Positions 43,867-52,042 of a stretch of 64,000 bases of DNA are shown here, piece by piece; the stretch's first letter is position 1, and the number at the start of each line of letters is the position of its first letter. The notes under the pieces were generated by a model that saw only the letters and a program-made list of their open reading frames with translations, was not told the DNA's origin and did no database searches. Both the position numbers and the translations under genes were made by a program. The stretch is from NCBI RefSeq assembly GCF_000931935.2, contig NZ_AZAC01000045.1, positions 1-64,000 of the forward strand. Direction: 5' to 3'. The DNA comes from Dethiosulfatarculus sandiegensis (GTDB lineage: Bacteria; Desulfobacterota; Desulfarculia; Desulfarculales; Desulfarculaceae).

Positions 43867-44154
43867 TTGGCCCTGACTAAGGAAAAAATCATTAATGAGG
43901 TTTTTGAGAAGACTGATGTCCCCAAAGCTGAGGCGCGCAGAATGGTGGAAAGTTCCCTCGAGATCATGAAGGACGCCATGGAAAGCGGCGATGATCTTTT
44001 GATCAGCGGTTTCGGCAAGTTCACGGTCAAGAGCAAACAACAGCGCAGGGGCCGCAACCCCCAGACCAAAGAGGATATTGTTTTACCGTCCCGCAAGGTG
44101 GTGGTCTTCAAGACCTCTGGAGTTCTGCGTGACAGGGTCAATCAAGACCTGTAG
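43867..44154 (+). CDS. ihfA: Integration host factor-like DNA-bending protein
   Basis: A 95-residue IHF alpha-type protein: MALTKEKIINEVFEKTDVPKAEA, then ISGFGKFTVKSKQQRRGRNPQT with the Pro-containing DNA-intercalating arm, and VVFKTSGVLRDRVN. The start is TTG, supported by AGGAGA 7 bases upstream and by the family N-terminus. Together with the sigma-54 activator in this window it hints at IHF-assisted sigma-54 promoters. Confidence 0.9.
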   Translation: MALTKEKIINEVFEKTDVPKAEARRMVESSLEIMKDAMESGDDLLISGFGKFTVKSKQQRRGRNPQTKEDIVLPSRKVVVFKTSGVLRDRVNQDL

Positions 44155-44176
44155 ACCTTGGTTGCAAACAAAAGTG

Positions 44177-44208
44177 ACCCCAAGAAAGCCGCGAAACTTT
44201 CTTGGGGT
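44177..44208 (+). terminator. Hairpin after ihfA
   Basis: 12-bp stem ACCCCAAGAAAG / CTTTCTTGGGGT, 23 bases past the stop, without a T-tract. Confidence 0.5.
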
Positions 44209-44545
44209 TGACCCAGAACTTTTCCGAAAAGGCAAGGTTCTATTTCTTGATTAGCTCCGAGGCCGTTTTCCCCTGCTTGCCGCCACCCACCGGAGGGGAA
44301 TCTCATCGTCCCGGGCTTATCAGTAATTTGGTGCGCCTTTTTTGTGAACAAATCCTTTTCCTTGGGAACAGGCGCTTAGCCCCCTTGCGACCGACCGGGT
44401 TACAAAAGACCCAACCAACTCACACCCACCGTCTGACAGATCGACCCCGGCTTTATAGTAGATCCCGTTTTTGGCTTAAATAACACGGAATAATGGCTTC
44501 AGGTTTCGCTTGCCTGGTTTTCGGGTTAAGTCCCATGGAAAAAGA
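44209..44545. other. Intergenic before the XRE regulator
   Basis: About 340 bases. A 93-codon frame here has no ribosome site and no family features and is discounted. Confidence 0.4.
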
Positions 44546-44573
44546 TTGACATCTGGTTTGCTGTTAGCATACT
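44546..44573 (+). promoter_or_regulatory. Promoter with embedded operator, XRE regulator
   Basis: TTGACA (44546-44551), 16-base spacer, CATACT (44568-44573). The motif TTTGCTGTTAGCATA (44557-44571) lies in the spacer and recurs as TTTGTTATTAGCAAA at 45198-45212 before the next gene, both preceded by GG. Such placement suits autorepression. The predicted start site is only about 3 bases before the ATG. Confidence 0.6.
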
Positions 44574-44582
44574 CTGCTCTTT

Positions 44583-45179
44583 ATGAATGAAATTGAGAAG
44601 AAAAATCGGGAACTGACCATAACCATCGCCGAGCGCATAAGAGAGCTGCGCAAGGACCGGGGCTGGACCCTGCTTCAATTGGCCCGGGTAACCGGCTTTT
44701 CCAAGGGCTATCTCTCCCAGGTGGAGAATGCCGAGAAAAACCCGCCCATAAACACCTTAAACAAGATCGCCTACGGCCTTGGGGTTGATGTGGCGGCGCT
44801 CATCACCGGGGAGGGCGCGGAAAAACCAAAGCCCTTCACCCTGGTAAGACGCGGCGAGCGCAAGAACGTAACCCCCATGGATTCACATAAGGGCTATATC
44901 TATGAGTCCCTGGCCTATAAAAAGGCGGATCGGCTCATGGATGTTTTTATTGTGGAGGTGTCTCCCCATGCGGCCGATGATTTCTATGCCCATGAAGGCC
45001 AGGAGATAGCCCTGGTGCTGGAGGGCAGGCAGGAATTCACCTACGGCAAGGAGACGATGCTCATGGAACCCGGAGACACGGCTTATTTTGATTCCAATCA
45101 GCCCCACAAAGCCAGGGCCCTGGATGGCCGCCCCTGCAAGGTGTTGGTTGTTTTTACCAACCCCCGCAGGTCCGGGTAA
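44583..45179 (+). CDS. XRE-family regulator with cupin domain
   Basis: A 198-residue transcription factor. The helix-turn-helix (about 15-70) is ELRKDRGWTLLQLARVTGFSKGYLSQVE. A C-terminal small-molecule-sensing cupin (about 110-195) shows EGQEIALVLEGRQEFTYG, the MLMEPGDTAYFDSNQPHKA motif and VLVVFTNPRR. No ribosome site precedes the ATG and the predicted transcript start is almost at it, so it may be read as a leaderless mRNA. It probably controls itself and the downstream lyase and TRAP genes through the repeated TTTG-(N)7-CAwA motif. Confidence 0.88.
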   Translation: MNEIEKKNRELTITIAERIRELRKDRGWTLLQLARVTGFSKGYLSQVENAEKNPPINTLNKIAYGLGVDVAALITGEGAEKPKPFTLVRRGERKNVTPMDSHKGYIYESLAYKKADRLMDVFIVEVSPHAADDFYAHEGQEIALVLEGRQEFTYGKETMLMEPGDTAYFDSNQPHKARALDGRPCKVLVVFTNPRRSG

Positions 45180-45197
45180 TTTTTTTTAGATGCAAGG

Positions 45198-45212
45198 TTT
45201 GTTATTAGCAAA
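45198..45212. promoter_or_regulatory. Second copy of the XRE operator-like motif
   Basis: TTTGTTATTAGCAAA is a partial palindrome (TTTG..CAAA) matching the copy in the regulator promoter at 11 or more of 15 positions, 25 bases before the lyase start. Confidence 0.55.
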
Positions 45213-45236
45213 CTTTTTTTTCCCAAGGACATGAAG

Positions 45237-46100
45237 ATGAAAAAAACCACGCTGCTTAAAAATTACATTTTAGAGTCTGAAATCCTGGTTATGCCCGGCG
45301 CTCACGATGCTTTAAGCGCCAGGATCATAGAGCATGCCGGTTTTAAGGCGGTTACCTTGGGCGGATATTCGGCCAGCGCCTCCCTTTTAGGCAAACCCGA
45401 TCTTTCCCTGCTCACCCTTACGGAAATGGTCGATTGCTATCGCAGGGTGGCCGACGCAGTGGATATCCCGCTTTTCGCAGATGGCGACACCGGTCACGGC
45501 GGTGTGCTGAACGTAAGGCGCACAGTCAGGGAGATAGAAAAGGCGGGCGTTGCCGGAATGTTTATCGAGGATCAGGTTTTTCCCAAAAGATGCGGGCACA
45601 TGGAAGGCAAGCAGGTGATCGATGCCCAGGAGATGGCGGCTAAGATAAAGGCTGCGGTTGATGCCAGGCAGGATCAGGATTTTATGATCATGGCCCGCAC
45701 GGACGCTTTGGCGGTGAATGGAATTGATGACGCAATTAGGCGGGCGAATCTTTATCAGGAGGCAGGGGCTGATCTGATTTTTGTGGAAGCCCCCACCAGC
45801 CTGGAACAGATGCGCCGCATTACCGGTGAAGTTGCCGCTCCCTGTCTGGCCAACAACATCGAACAGGGCAAAACCCCCATGCTGCCGATAGACCAATTGC
45901 AGGAGATCGGCTACAGCGTGGTGGTTTTTCCGGTGGCTGCCAGCTATGCCGTAGCCAAGGCGGTCATGGACCTTATGACTGAACTCAAGAAAAACGGCAC
46001 CACCAACGGCTTTTTGGAGCGCATGGTGACTTTTGAAGACTTTAATAATTTCCTGGGCCTTAATGAGCTGCGTAGCCTGGAAAAGAGCTTTGCCGACTAA
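45237..46100 (+). CDS. Isocitrate lyase/PEP mutase-superfamily enzyme
   Basis: A 287-residue carboxy-lyase of the methylisocitrate lyase/oxaloacetate decarboxylase group, cleaving C-C bonds of 2-hydroxy or 2-oxo dicarboxylates. Seen: VMPGAHDALSARIIEHAGF, GGYSASASLLGKPDLSLLT, metal-binding FADGDTGHGG, EDQVFPKRCGHMEGK with the lyase cysteine, MARTDALAVNG and FVEAPTSLEQM. ATG 45237 has AAGGA 7 bases upstream. The neighbouring TRAP transporter suggests it consumes an imported dicarboxylate. True 2-methylisocitrate lyase (prpB) is not supported, as no prpC or prpD is present. Confidence 0.88.
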   Translation: MKKTTLLKNYILESEILVMPGAHDALSARIIEHAGFKAVTLGGYSASASLLGKPDLSLLTLTEMVDCYRRVADAVDIPLFADGDTGHGGVLNVRRTVREIEKAGVAGMFIEDQVFPKRCGHMEGKQVIDAQEMAAKIKAAVDARQDQDFMIMARTDALAVNGIDDAIRRANLYQEAGADLIFVEAPTSLEQMRRITGEVAAPCLANNIEQGKTPMLPIDQLQEIGYSVVVFPVAASYAVAKAVMDLMTELKKNGTTNGFLERMVTFEDFNNFLGLNELRSLEKSFAD

Positions 46101-46101
46101 T

Positions 46102-46139
46102 GGTCTGGTCTAAAGGCCCCGCAGACTTTAGACCAGACC
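46102..46139 (+). terminator. Strong inverted repeat after the lyase
   Basis: 14-bp stem GGTCTGGTCTAAAG / CTTTAGACCAGACC with a 10-base loop immediately after the stop, without a T-tract. Could be an RNA-stabilising or partial-termination hairpin before dctP. Confidence 0.6.
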
Positions 46140-46247
46140 GTGGTTCACGTAAATGCTTGTCCAGGAAACTTTGCAAAAAGGCAATGTGAAGATTCGCAAT
46201 TTGGTCCGGGAAAGGCAAAAAAGCCTTTTATAAAAGGGAGGAAAATC

Positions 46248-47285
46248 ATGGGTCTTGCCAAAGGATTTCTGCCAAGAACAGGCCTCTTGGGAGCCGCCGT
46301 CTTTTTGTTGATCGGCCTGACATGGGGCTCTGGCGCTTGGGCCGCAGATCTGAAACTTACCTTTGCCAGCACAACCCCGCCCAAAAGCAACCTTGAATTG
46401 GCCTCCGCCCGTTTTGTCAAGGCCATAACCGATAAAACAGGCGGCAAGGTAAAAATCACTCATTACGGGGCGGGCAAGCTTTACAACGCCAAGACCATAA
46501 ACTCGGCCATCAGCAAGGGGCAGGTGGATATGGGCATACTACACGTCGCCCTGGTGGGCAGGCGTTCTTCCGTGCTCGAGTTCATCGGCTCCTTTGGGGC
46601 CCAGGGTTGCTGGCAAAGTTATGATCACTATTTCCGCTTTCTGGATACCCCCAAGGTTCGGGAGCTGGCCTCCCGTGAGTTTGAAAAATATTTTAAAAGC
46701 CGCATCTTGGGAGCCTGGGCCTTTGGCACGGCTCTGGCGGGCAGAAGAGAAAGCCCCATAAAAAAGGTTTCGGATTATCAGGGGCTCAAGATGCGCACCT
46801 CGGGAACTGCCCAGGCCACCATGTACAAGGCCCTGGGCGCAGTGCCGGTGGATCTGAGCGCCAAGGAAATTTACACCGCCCTGCAAAGGGGAACCATAGA
46901 CGGCGTTACCTCCGGCATGTCGCGTTGGCGTCGCAGCAAGCTATACGAAGTGGCCCCCTACCTCACAGTAGACCCCACCTTGCCTTATCTCAGCATGTGG
47001 TTTGTGATCAGCCAAAAAGCCTGGAAGCGCTTAAGCCCGGATCAGCAAAAACTCTTCATGCAGACCGCTGCGGAAGTGGAAGCCTGGACCAGGAAGAATG
47101 CTGCCAAGGAAAGAGCCCAAGACCTTGCCTTTTTAAAAGGAAAGGCCAAAGCTCTGGTGGAGTTCAGCGCGGATGAGCGTAAAAAGCTGGTTGAAACTGT
47201 GGTGCCGGTGATGAAGGAATATTCCAAAGGTCAGCTTAAGGACAAATATCAGGAACTTTGGGATCTTTTGGATCAAGCGAAATAA
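46248..47285 (+). CDS. TRAP transporter substrate-binding protein DctP
   Basis: Periplasmic receptor of a TRAP importer, 345 residues. Signal peptide 1-29 (ends SGAWAA). TRAP features are LKLTFASTTPPKSNLELASARFVKAI, the conserved carboxylate-binding Arg region GLKMRTSGTAQATMYKALGA, and PVDLSAKEIYTALQRGTIDGV. Start chosen by GGGAGG 6 bases before the ATG. Ligand probably a carboxylate, judged from the lyase next door. Confidence 0.92.
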   Translation: MGLAKGFLPRTGLLGAAVFLLIGLTWGSGAWAADLKLTFASTTPPKSNLELASARFVKAITDKTGGKVKITHYGAGKLYNAKTINSAISKGQVDMGILHVALVGRRSSVLEFIGSFGAQGCWQSYDHYFRFLDTPKVRELASREFEKYFKSRILGAWAFGTALAGRRESPIKKVSDYQGLKMRTSGTAQATMYKALGAVPVDLSAKEIYTALQRGTIDGVTSGMSRWRRSKLYEVAPYLTVDPTLPYLSMWFVISQKAWKRLSPDQQKLFMQTAAEVEAWTRKNAAKERAQDLAFLKGKAKALVEFSADERKKLVETVVPVMKEYSKGQLKDKYQELWDLLDQAK

Positions 47286-47291
47286 AAAAAG

Positions 47292-47316
47292 AGGCCCGGC
47301 GTCAGTCGCCGGGCCT
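47292..47316 (+). terminator. GC-rich hairpin between dctP and dctQM
   Basis: 10-bp stem AGGCCCGGCG / CGCCGGGCCT with a 5-base loop, 7 bases after the dctP stop. Partial termination here would give excess binding protein over permease, a common arrangement. Confidence 0.65.
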
Positions 47317-47408
47317 TAGCTTGCCGACAAAGTCCGTGAGGAGTTTATCGATAAGTTTTAGCCCGGTGGGTAATGCCGGGCTTTTAACCCTTGGCCAGGG
47401 CATGGATC

Positions 47409-49331
47409 ATGGAATCAAGAGCTGTTCAGGCAAAAAGCGGACCGGTCGACATGATAAGGGAAGGGGAGCTTCAAAAACCCCGCAAGGATATTTGGCAAAT
47501 CATAGACAGCATAAACACCGCTGCCGCCCTCACTGCGGGCGGGTTAATGCTTTTGGTTGCCTTGTTCATGTCTTATGAGGCCTTTGCCCGCCATCTTTTC
47601 AACCGGCCGACCAGTTGGGTAATGTCCATATCCATCCTGGTCTTTATGTGGTTTCCTTTTTTAACCACAGGCTATGGCATCCAGAAATCAAAGCATGTCT
47701 CCTGTGATGTCTTTGTTTCACGCATGCCGGCCAGGTTCAGCCTGCCCCTGAAAATGGCCACGGATCTAAGCTCGGTATTCTTTATCCTGGCCCTGGGCTG
47801 GTACGGTTATGAGGCCTTTTTAGAGGCCTGGGTCATGGATTCCATGAGCGAGGGGCTTGTCAGGTATCCCATGTGGCTATTAAGGTTGGCCATACCGGTG
47901 GGTATGGGAATCAGCGCCCTGCAGATAGCAAGCAAGGTTGCCTACGCCATAAGGGAGTGCCAGGCAGATAATCAGCTCTCCCTTAAAAGCCGCTTTGTGA
48001 TCCTGATTCCCTATTGCCTGACCTTGGCAGTGGGCCTCTTTGCCTTGTCCGTGCATATGCCGAGCGGCATTCTGATCCTGGCCTTGGGCCTTTTGTTCTG
48101 GGGTGCGCCCATTTCATTTGCCCTGGGTCTGGTGGGCATGGCCGGGCTTTTCTTTTTTCACGAAGGCATTGACGGTTGGAACACCTTGCCGATCGTGGCG
48201 GAACATACAGCCACCAATTTTGTATTGCTGGCCATTCCGCTTTTCACCTTGGGCGGCTTGATACTCTCCAAAAGCGGCCTGGGTGAGGAGATGTATGACT
48301 TAAGCAGCAAGTGGCTCGGTTGGTTGCCGGGCGGCCTGGGAGTGGCCACCTGCATCACCGGCGGGGTGCTTGCCGCCATGATAGGCTCAAGCACTGCGGT
48401 CACCGCCATTGTCACCCTGGTGGCCATGAAACCTTTGCTGGCAAGGGGATATGACAAAAAGCTGGTTATCGGAACAGTAACCGGCTCCAGCCTGGGGCTC
48501 ATAATCCCCCCCAGTGTGGGATTTATTGTGTATGGGTTTCTTACCGACACCTCGGTGGGCGAACTCTTCATGGCAGGCGTTGTACCCGGCGCCATGCTGG
48601 TTTTGCTCTTCAGCCTGTATGTGATCTTTAACTGTAAGATTACGGGCCGTTATCAGGCAACGAGCTATACCTGGGCCGAGCGCCTGGCCTCTTTGAAACG
48701 TTCCGTGCTTATTTTGTTTGGCCCGGTTTTTGTGCTGGGCTCCATTTATTCCGGGTTGGCCACCCCCACGGAGGCAGGGGCCATATTGGTGCTTTACAGC
48801 CTTTTGTGCGCCTTTACCTACCGCAAATTGGATTGGCAGGGATTCCTCACCTGCCTCAAGGATTCGGCTGTATTGTCCACCATGATTTTAATGATCATGA
48901 TCGGCGCGCTGGCCATGAGCCATGTCATAACCCTTTTGCAGATTCCATCCAACCTGGCAGAGGCGATCGTGAACTCGGGCATGCCCCGCCTGGCGATTAT
49001 TCTGGTCCTGGTTGTTTTTTACCTCTGCCTCGGCATGTTTTTGGACGGCGGCTCGATCACGGTTCTCACCGTGCCGGTTCTGGCCCCTTTGCTGCCCGCT
49101 CTGGGGATAGACACTGTCGCCTTTGGGGTTATCCTGATGATGCTGATCGAAACAGCCCTGCTCACCCCGCCGGTGGGGCTTAATATCTTTACCGTCAAGG
49201 GGATAGTTGACGAACCCCTTTCCCTGATCATAAAAAGCGTGCTTCCCTTTGTCTTGATTTTGATATTCAGTGTGGCCTTGGTTTTTGTTTTTCCGGAGAT
49301 CGCCCTTTGGCTGCCTGAGCAGATGCGCTAA
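47409..49331 (+). CDS. Fused TRAP permease DctQM
   Basis: A single 640-residue membrane protein. The N-terminal DctQ-like part has about four helices (residues 30-190, with SYEAFARHLFNRPTSWV). The large DctM permease has about twelve (200-640, with ITGGVLAAMIGSSTAVTA, GTVTGSSLGLIIPPSV and TPPVGLNIFTVKG). Fused QM proteins are known in TRAP systems. Start taken at ATG 47409 with AGGG upstream; a TTG at 47391 or ATG 47451 are alternatives. Confidence 0.9.
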   Translation: MESRAVQAKSGPVDMIREGELQKPRKDIWQIIDSINTAAALTAGGLMLLVALFMSYEAFARHLFNRPTSWVMSISILVFMWFPFLTTGYGIQKSKHVSCDVFVSRMPARFSLPLKMATDLSSVFFILALGWYGYEAFLEAWVMDSMSEGLVRYPMWLLRLAIPVGMGISALQIASKVAYAIRECQADNQLSLKSRFVILIPYCLTLAVGLFALSVHMPSGILILALGLLFWGAPISFALGLVGMAGLFFFHEGIDGWNTLPIVAEHTATNFVLLAIPLFTLGGLILSKSGLGEEMYDLSSKWLGWLPGGLGVATCITGGVLAAMIGSSTAVTAIVTLVAMKPLLARGYDKKLVIGTVTGSSLGLIIPPSVGFIVYGFLTDTSVGELFMAGVVPGAMLVLLFSLYVIFNCKITGRYQATSYTWAERLASLKRSVLILFGPVFVLGSIYSGLATPTEAGAILVLYSLLCAFTYRKLDWQGFLTCLKDSAVLSTMILMIMIGALAMSHVITLLQIPSNLAEAIVNSGMPRLAIILVLVVFYLCLGMFLDGGSITVLTVPVLAPLLPALGIDTVAFGVILMMLIETALLTPPVGLNIFTVKGIVDEPLSLIIKSVLPFVLILIFSVALVFVFPEIALWLPEQMR

Positions 49332-49377
49332 GGGCTTGGCAATGAATTTGTCTGAGAGTTTGTGAAAGGCTTTTAAT

Positions 49378-49411
49378 CACCAACACCTTAAAAAGTTTTA
49401 AGGTGTTGGTG
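49378..49411. terminator. Bidirectional terminator between dctQM and the aminotransferase
   Basis: A 16-bp perfect inverted repeat CACCAACACCTTAAAA / TTTTAAGGTGTTGGTG with almost no loop, between convergent genes. The A and T ends serve as poly-U in both directions. Confidence 0.75.
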
Positions 49412-49469
49412 AAATCTTTTTGGCAGCGCGAAATGGCCGTCAGGGGAACATGGCCTTTTGGGTCTCATT

Positions 49470-50588
49470 TCAATCCCTTTGCAAAAGCCATTCTTCCAGG
49501 GCGTTTATGGCATGGGGCAGGTTTTTACGGCCAAAACCAATGCGTAAATAATCGTCATATTGATCGTCATAAACTGAACCCGGTAATAAGAGAACTCCCT
49601 TTTCCCGGGCCAGTTCATGGCAAAAGTCTTCGGCCCGGTCTTTTCCCTTATAACGCACAAAGCTGATCGGCCCGGCCTGTGGGGCCTGCCACTGAAACAG
49701 ATTTTTGTGCCTTTCAAAAAAACCATCCAGGATCTTAAGGTTTTTACTTATGATCTTGAGGATGCGGTTGATGATATGCCTTTGGTTTCGTAAGGCAACA
49801 GTGGCCAGAAATTCGCTGGGCCCCGGGTTGCAGATGGTGGTGTAGTCCTTGAATTCAGCCATGGTCTTTAACACTGCCTGGTTTTGGCTGGCCACCCAGC
49901 CCAGGCGCAGGCCGGGCAGGCCATAGGCCTTGGACGTCACCCCCAGAGACACGGCCCCGGCGTCCAGGTCGCAGAATGCGGGCAGGGTTTCCACTCCCTC
50001 ATACTCCAATCCCCGGTAGACCTCGTCTGAAAAAACTATAAAACCATGGCGTTGCGACAAAGCGGCCAGGTCTTGCAAAAATTCCGGCCCGGCCAGGGCT
50101 CCGGTGGGGTTATGGGGGAAGTTGATCACAACCGCCCTGGTTTTAGGGGTCAACATTTCCATCAACTCATCCAGATCCCATTGCCAACGCCCATCAGGGA
50201 CCGGATGCCACAGCCGCACCCGCACGCCCCCTGTCTGGGCCACCCTGGCCAGGGATTCATAACAGGGCCACTGTACAACCACTTCATCGCCTTTTTCCAG
50301 CACCCCGGCCATGAAGATATAGATGGCTTCTTCTGCTCCGGTATGCACCAGAACCTGGTCCGGGCTGATATTCCGATACAAGTTGGCCGTTTCGCGGCGT
50401 AAGAGCGGGTGTCCCCGGGATTCCGTGTATCCCAGGTTCAGCCCCAGGAAATGCTCCTTAACCCCGGGCTCCAGTTCAAGAAGTTCTGAAATGCTCATGG
50501 TTTCAGAATCCGAAGCTGAAAGTACAAAAGGCACCTCAAATTCGTAACGGGCGAAATATCTTTCCAACTTAAACGGAGGTAGTTTCAT
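49470..50588 (-). CDS. PLP-dependent class I/II aminotransferase
   Basis: A 372-residue fold-I enzyme. Seen: LNLGYTESRGHPLLRRETAN, VVINFPHNPTGAL, VFSDEVYRGLEYEG, the PLP Lys in GVTSKAYGLPGLRLGW and a C-terminal LRIGFGRKN with the substrate-carboxylate Arg. It stands alone. The nearby amino-acid ABC importer on the other strand may point to amino-acid use, but the substrate is unknown. Slightly short for aspartate aminotransferase. Confidence 0.87.
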   Translation of the reverse strand: MKLPPFKLERYFARYEFEVPFVLSASDSETMSISELLELEPGVKEHFLGLNLGYTESRGHPLLRRETANLYRNISPDQVLVHTGAEEAIYIFMAGVLEKGDEVVVQWPCYESLARVAQTGGVRVRLWHPVPDGRWQWDLDELMEMLTPKTRAVVINFPHNPTGALAGPEFLQDLAALSQRHGFIVFSDEVYRGLEYEGVETLPAFCDLDAGAVSLGVTSKAYGLPGLRLGWVASQNQAVLKTMAEFKDYTTICNPGPSEFLATVALRNQRHIINRILKIISKNLKILDGFFERHKNLFQWQAPQAGPISFVRYKGKDRAEDFCHELAREKGVLLLPGSVYDDQYDDYLRIGFGRKNLPHAINALEEWLLQRD

Positions 50589-50826
50589 TTTGTCTCACCA
50601 GTTAAAAAAATCATATTGGGTTGACCGGATAAATACTGTATTGTGGGTCATGCCGAAGCCCCTTTGGGTAATTTTACCCGGTCCGGCGGTCAAAGGCCTT
50701 TTTAAAAAAAAGGTTTTTAGTTGCTTTTGAAACTGTTGCTCAAGTTGGCGGCTTGAATTTGGCGGCATTTCTCAACCCTGCAATCCAAGGCTAAACAATT
50801 GGTCTTCTGAATACAAGGAGGTCAAC

Positions 50827-50982
50827 ATGGCTAAGGGCGATCTTGAGGCCATTGAAGTTATATGCCCCAAGTGCCGTAGGACGGAGATAGTCTATATTCC
50901 CGCCGAAAAAATCCCCCTCTGCCCCAAATGCAGGATCCGGATGGCCTTCAAGGAAGTGTTGACCGAGGGTAAGGCTTACTGA
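50827..50982 (+). CDS. 51-aa zinc-ribbon protein
   Basis: A short gene with a very good ribosome site (AAGGAGGTCAAC before ATG). The product begins MAKGDLEAIEVICPKCRRTE and has a second CPKC 19 residues after the first, so it is a complete single zinc ribbon. It lies 79 bases before the start of the amino-acid binding protein and on the same strand. Function unknown; such mini ribbons often bind nucleic acids or proteins. Confidence 0.75.
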   Translation: MAKGDLEAIEVICPKCRRTEIVYIPAEKIPLCPKCRIRMAFKEVLTEGKAY

Positions 50983-51061
50983 ATTGCAACCGTTCAAACA
51001 AGGCGTTTTTACGCATCCATCAAAATCCGGCTCAAAACAAATAAGCAATGGAGGGAATTTT

Positions 51062-51886
51062 ATGAAACGCATCGTTTGCCTTGCCGCTGTTTTATGTTGC
51101 CTGGTTTTTGTGAGCGCCACCTGCCTTTGGGCCGCTGATATAGAGCTGGCCAAAAAATCCACCTTGGAAAAAATCCTCAAAAATGGAGAACTGCGGGTTG
51201 GATTTGAAGCCGGTTACATGCCCTTTGAAATGACAGATAAAAAGGGCAGGTTTGTGGGGTTCGACATCGACTGCGCCAAGGAGATGGCCAAGGCCATGGG
51301 GGTCAAGTTCGTGCCGGTGAATACCGCCTGGGACGGCATTATCCCCGCTCTTTTAACAGACAAGTTCGATATCATCATGAGCGGTATGACCTGCACCCAG
51401 GAGCGTAACCTCAAGGTCAATTTTGCCGAGCCCTATGTGGTGGTGGGGCAGACCATTCTTCTTCATAAAAAACACGCGGGCAAGGTTAAGTCATACAAGG
51501 ACTTGAATGATCCCAAATTCATCGTCACCTCCAAGCTCGGCACCACAGGCGAGATGGCGGTTAAGCGCCTGATTCCCAAATGCACCTATAAATCCTTTGA
51601 AACCGAGCCGGAAGCAGCCTTGGAGGTGGTGAACGGCAAGGCGGACGCCTTTATCTATGACCTTCCCTATTGCGCTGTTTTCCACGGCCAGCAGGGCGCG
51701 GGCAAGCTGATCTTTTTGGATGAGCCCTTTACTTTTGAACCCATTGCCTGGGCGATCAGGCGGGGTGATCCGGATTTTATCAACTGGCTTAATAACTTTT
51801 TGCGTCAGCTTAAAAACGATGGGCGCTTTGACCGTTTTTATCAAAAGTGGTTCGAGTCCACTGCCTGGTTGAAAAACGTCCAATGA
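51062..51886 (+). CDS. Polar amino-acid ABC transporter binding protein
   Basis: A 274-residue periplasmic solute-binding protein, family 3. Signal peptide 1-24 (ATCLWAA). Seen: LRVGFEAGYMPFEM, GFDIDCAKEMAKAMG, WDGIIPALLTDKFDIIMSGMT (ligand contacts) and YDLPYCAVF. The ATG follows GGAGGG. First of three importer genes, 156 bases before the permease. Confidence 0.93.
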   Translation: MKRIVCLAAVLCCLVFVSATCLWAADIELAKKSTLEKILKNGELRVGFEAGYMPFEMTDKKGRFVGFDIDCAKEMAKAMGVKFVPVNTAWDGIIPALLTDKFDIIMSGMTCTQERNLKVNFAEPYVVVGQTILLHKKHAGKVKSYKDLNDPKFIVTSKLGTTGEMAVKRLIPKCTYKSFETEPEAALEVVNGKADAFIYDLPYCAVFHGQQGAGKLIFLDEPFTFEPIAWAIRRGDPDFINWLNNFLRQLKNDGRFDRFYQKWFESTAWLKNVQ

Positions 51887-52042
51887 ATACGGCTGCCTTT
51901 CTGTGAAACCTTTTTAGCCGGGGAGGGCTTTGCCCGGCTCTGATCGGGCAGCCTGTGGAAAAGGCCTTTCCGGGCCTTGACCACAAGCTGCCCGGCAGAT
52001 CAAAAGGATTGAAAAGATTCCTTATTAAAAACGGTTGATCTT

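Noticed and set aside
44202..44483. 93-codon frame between ihfA and the XRE gene
   Set aside because: It begins inside the hairpin after ihfA, has no ribosome site and resembles no family.
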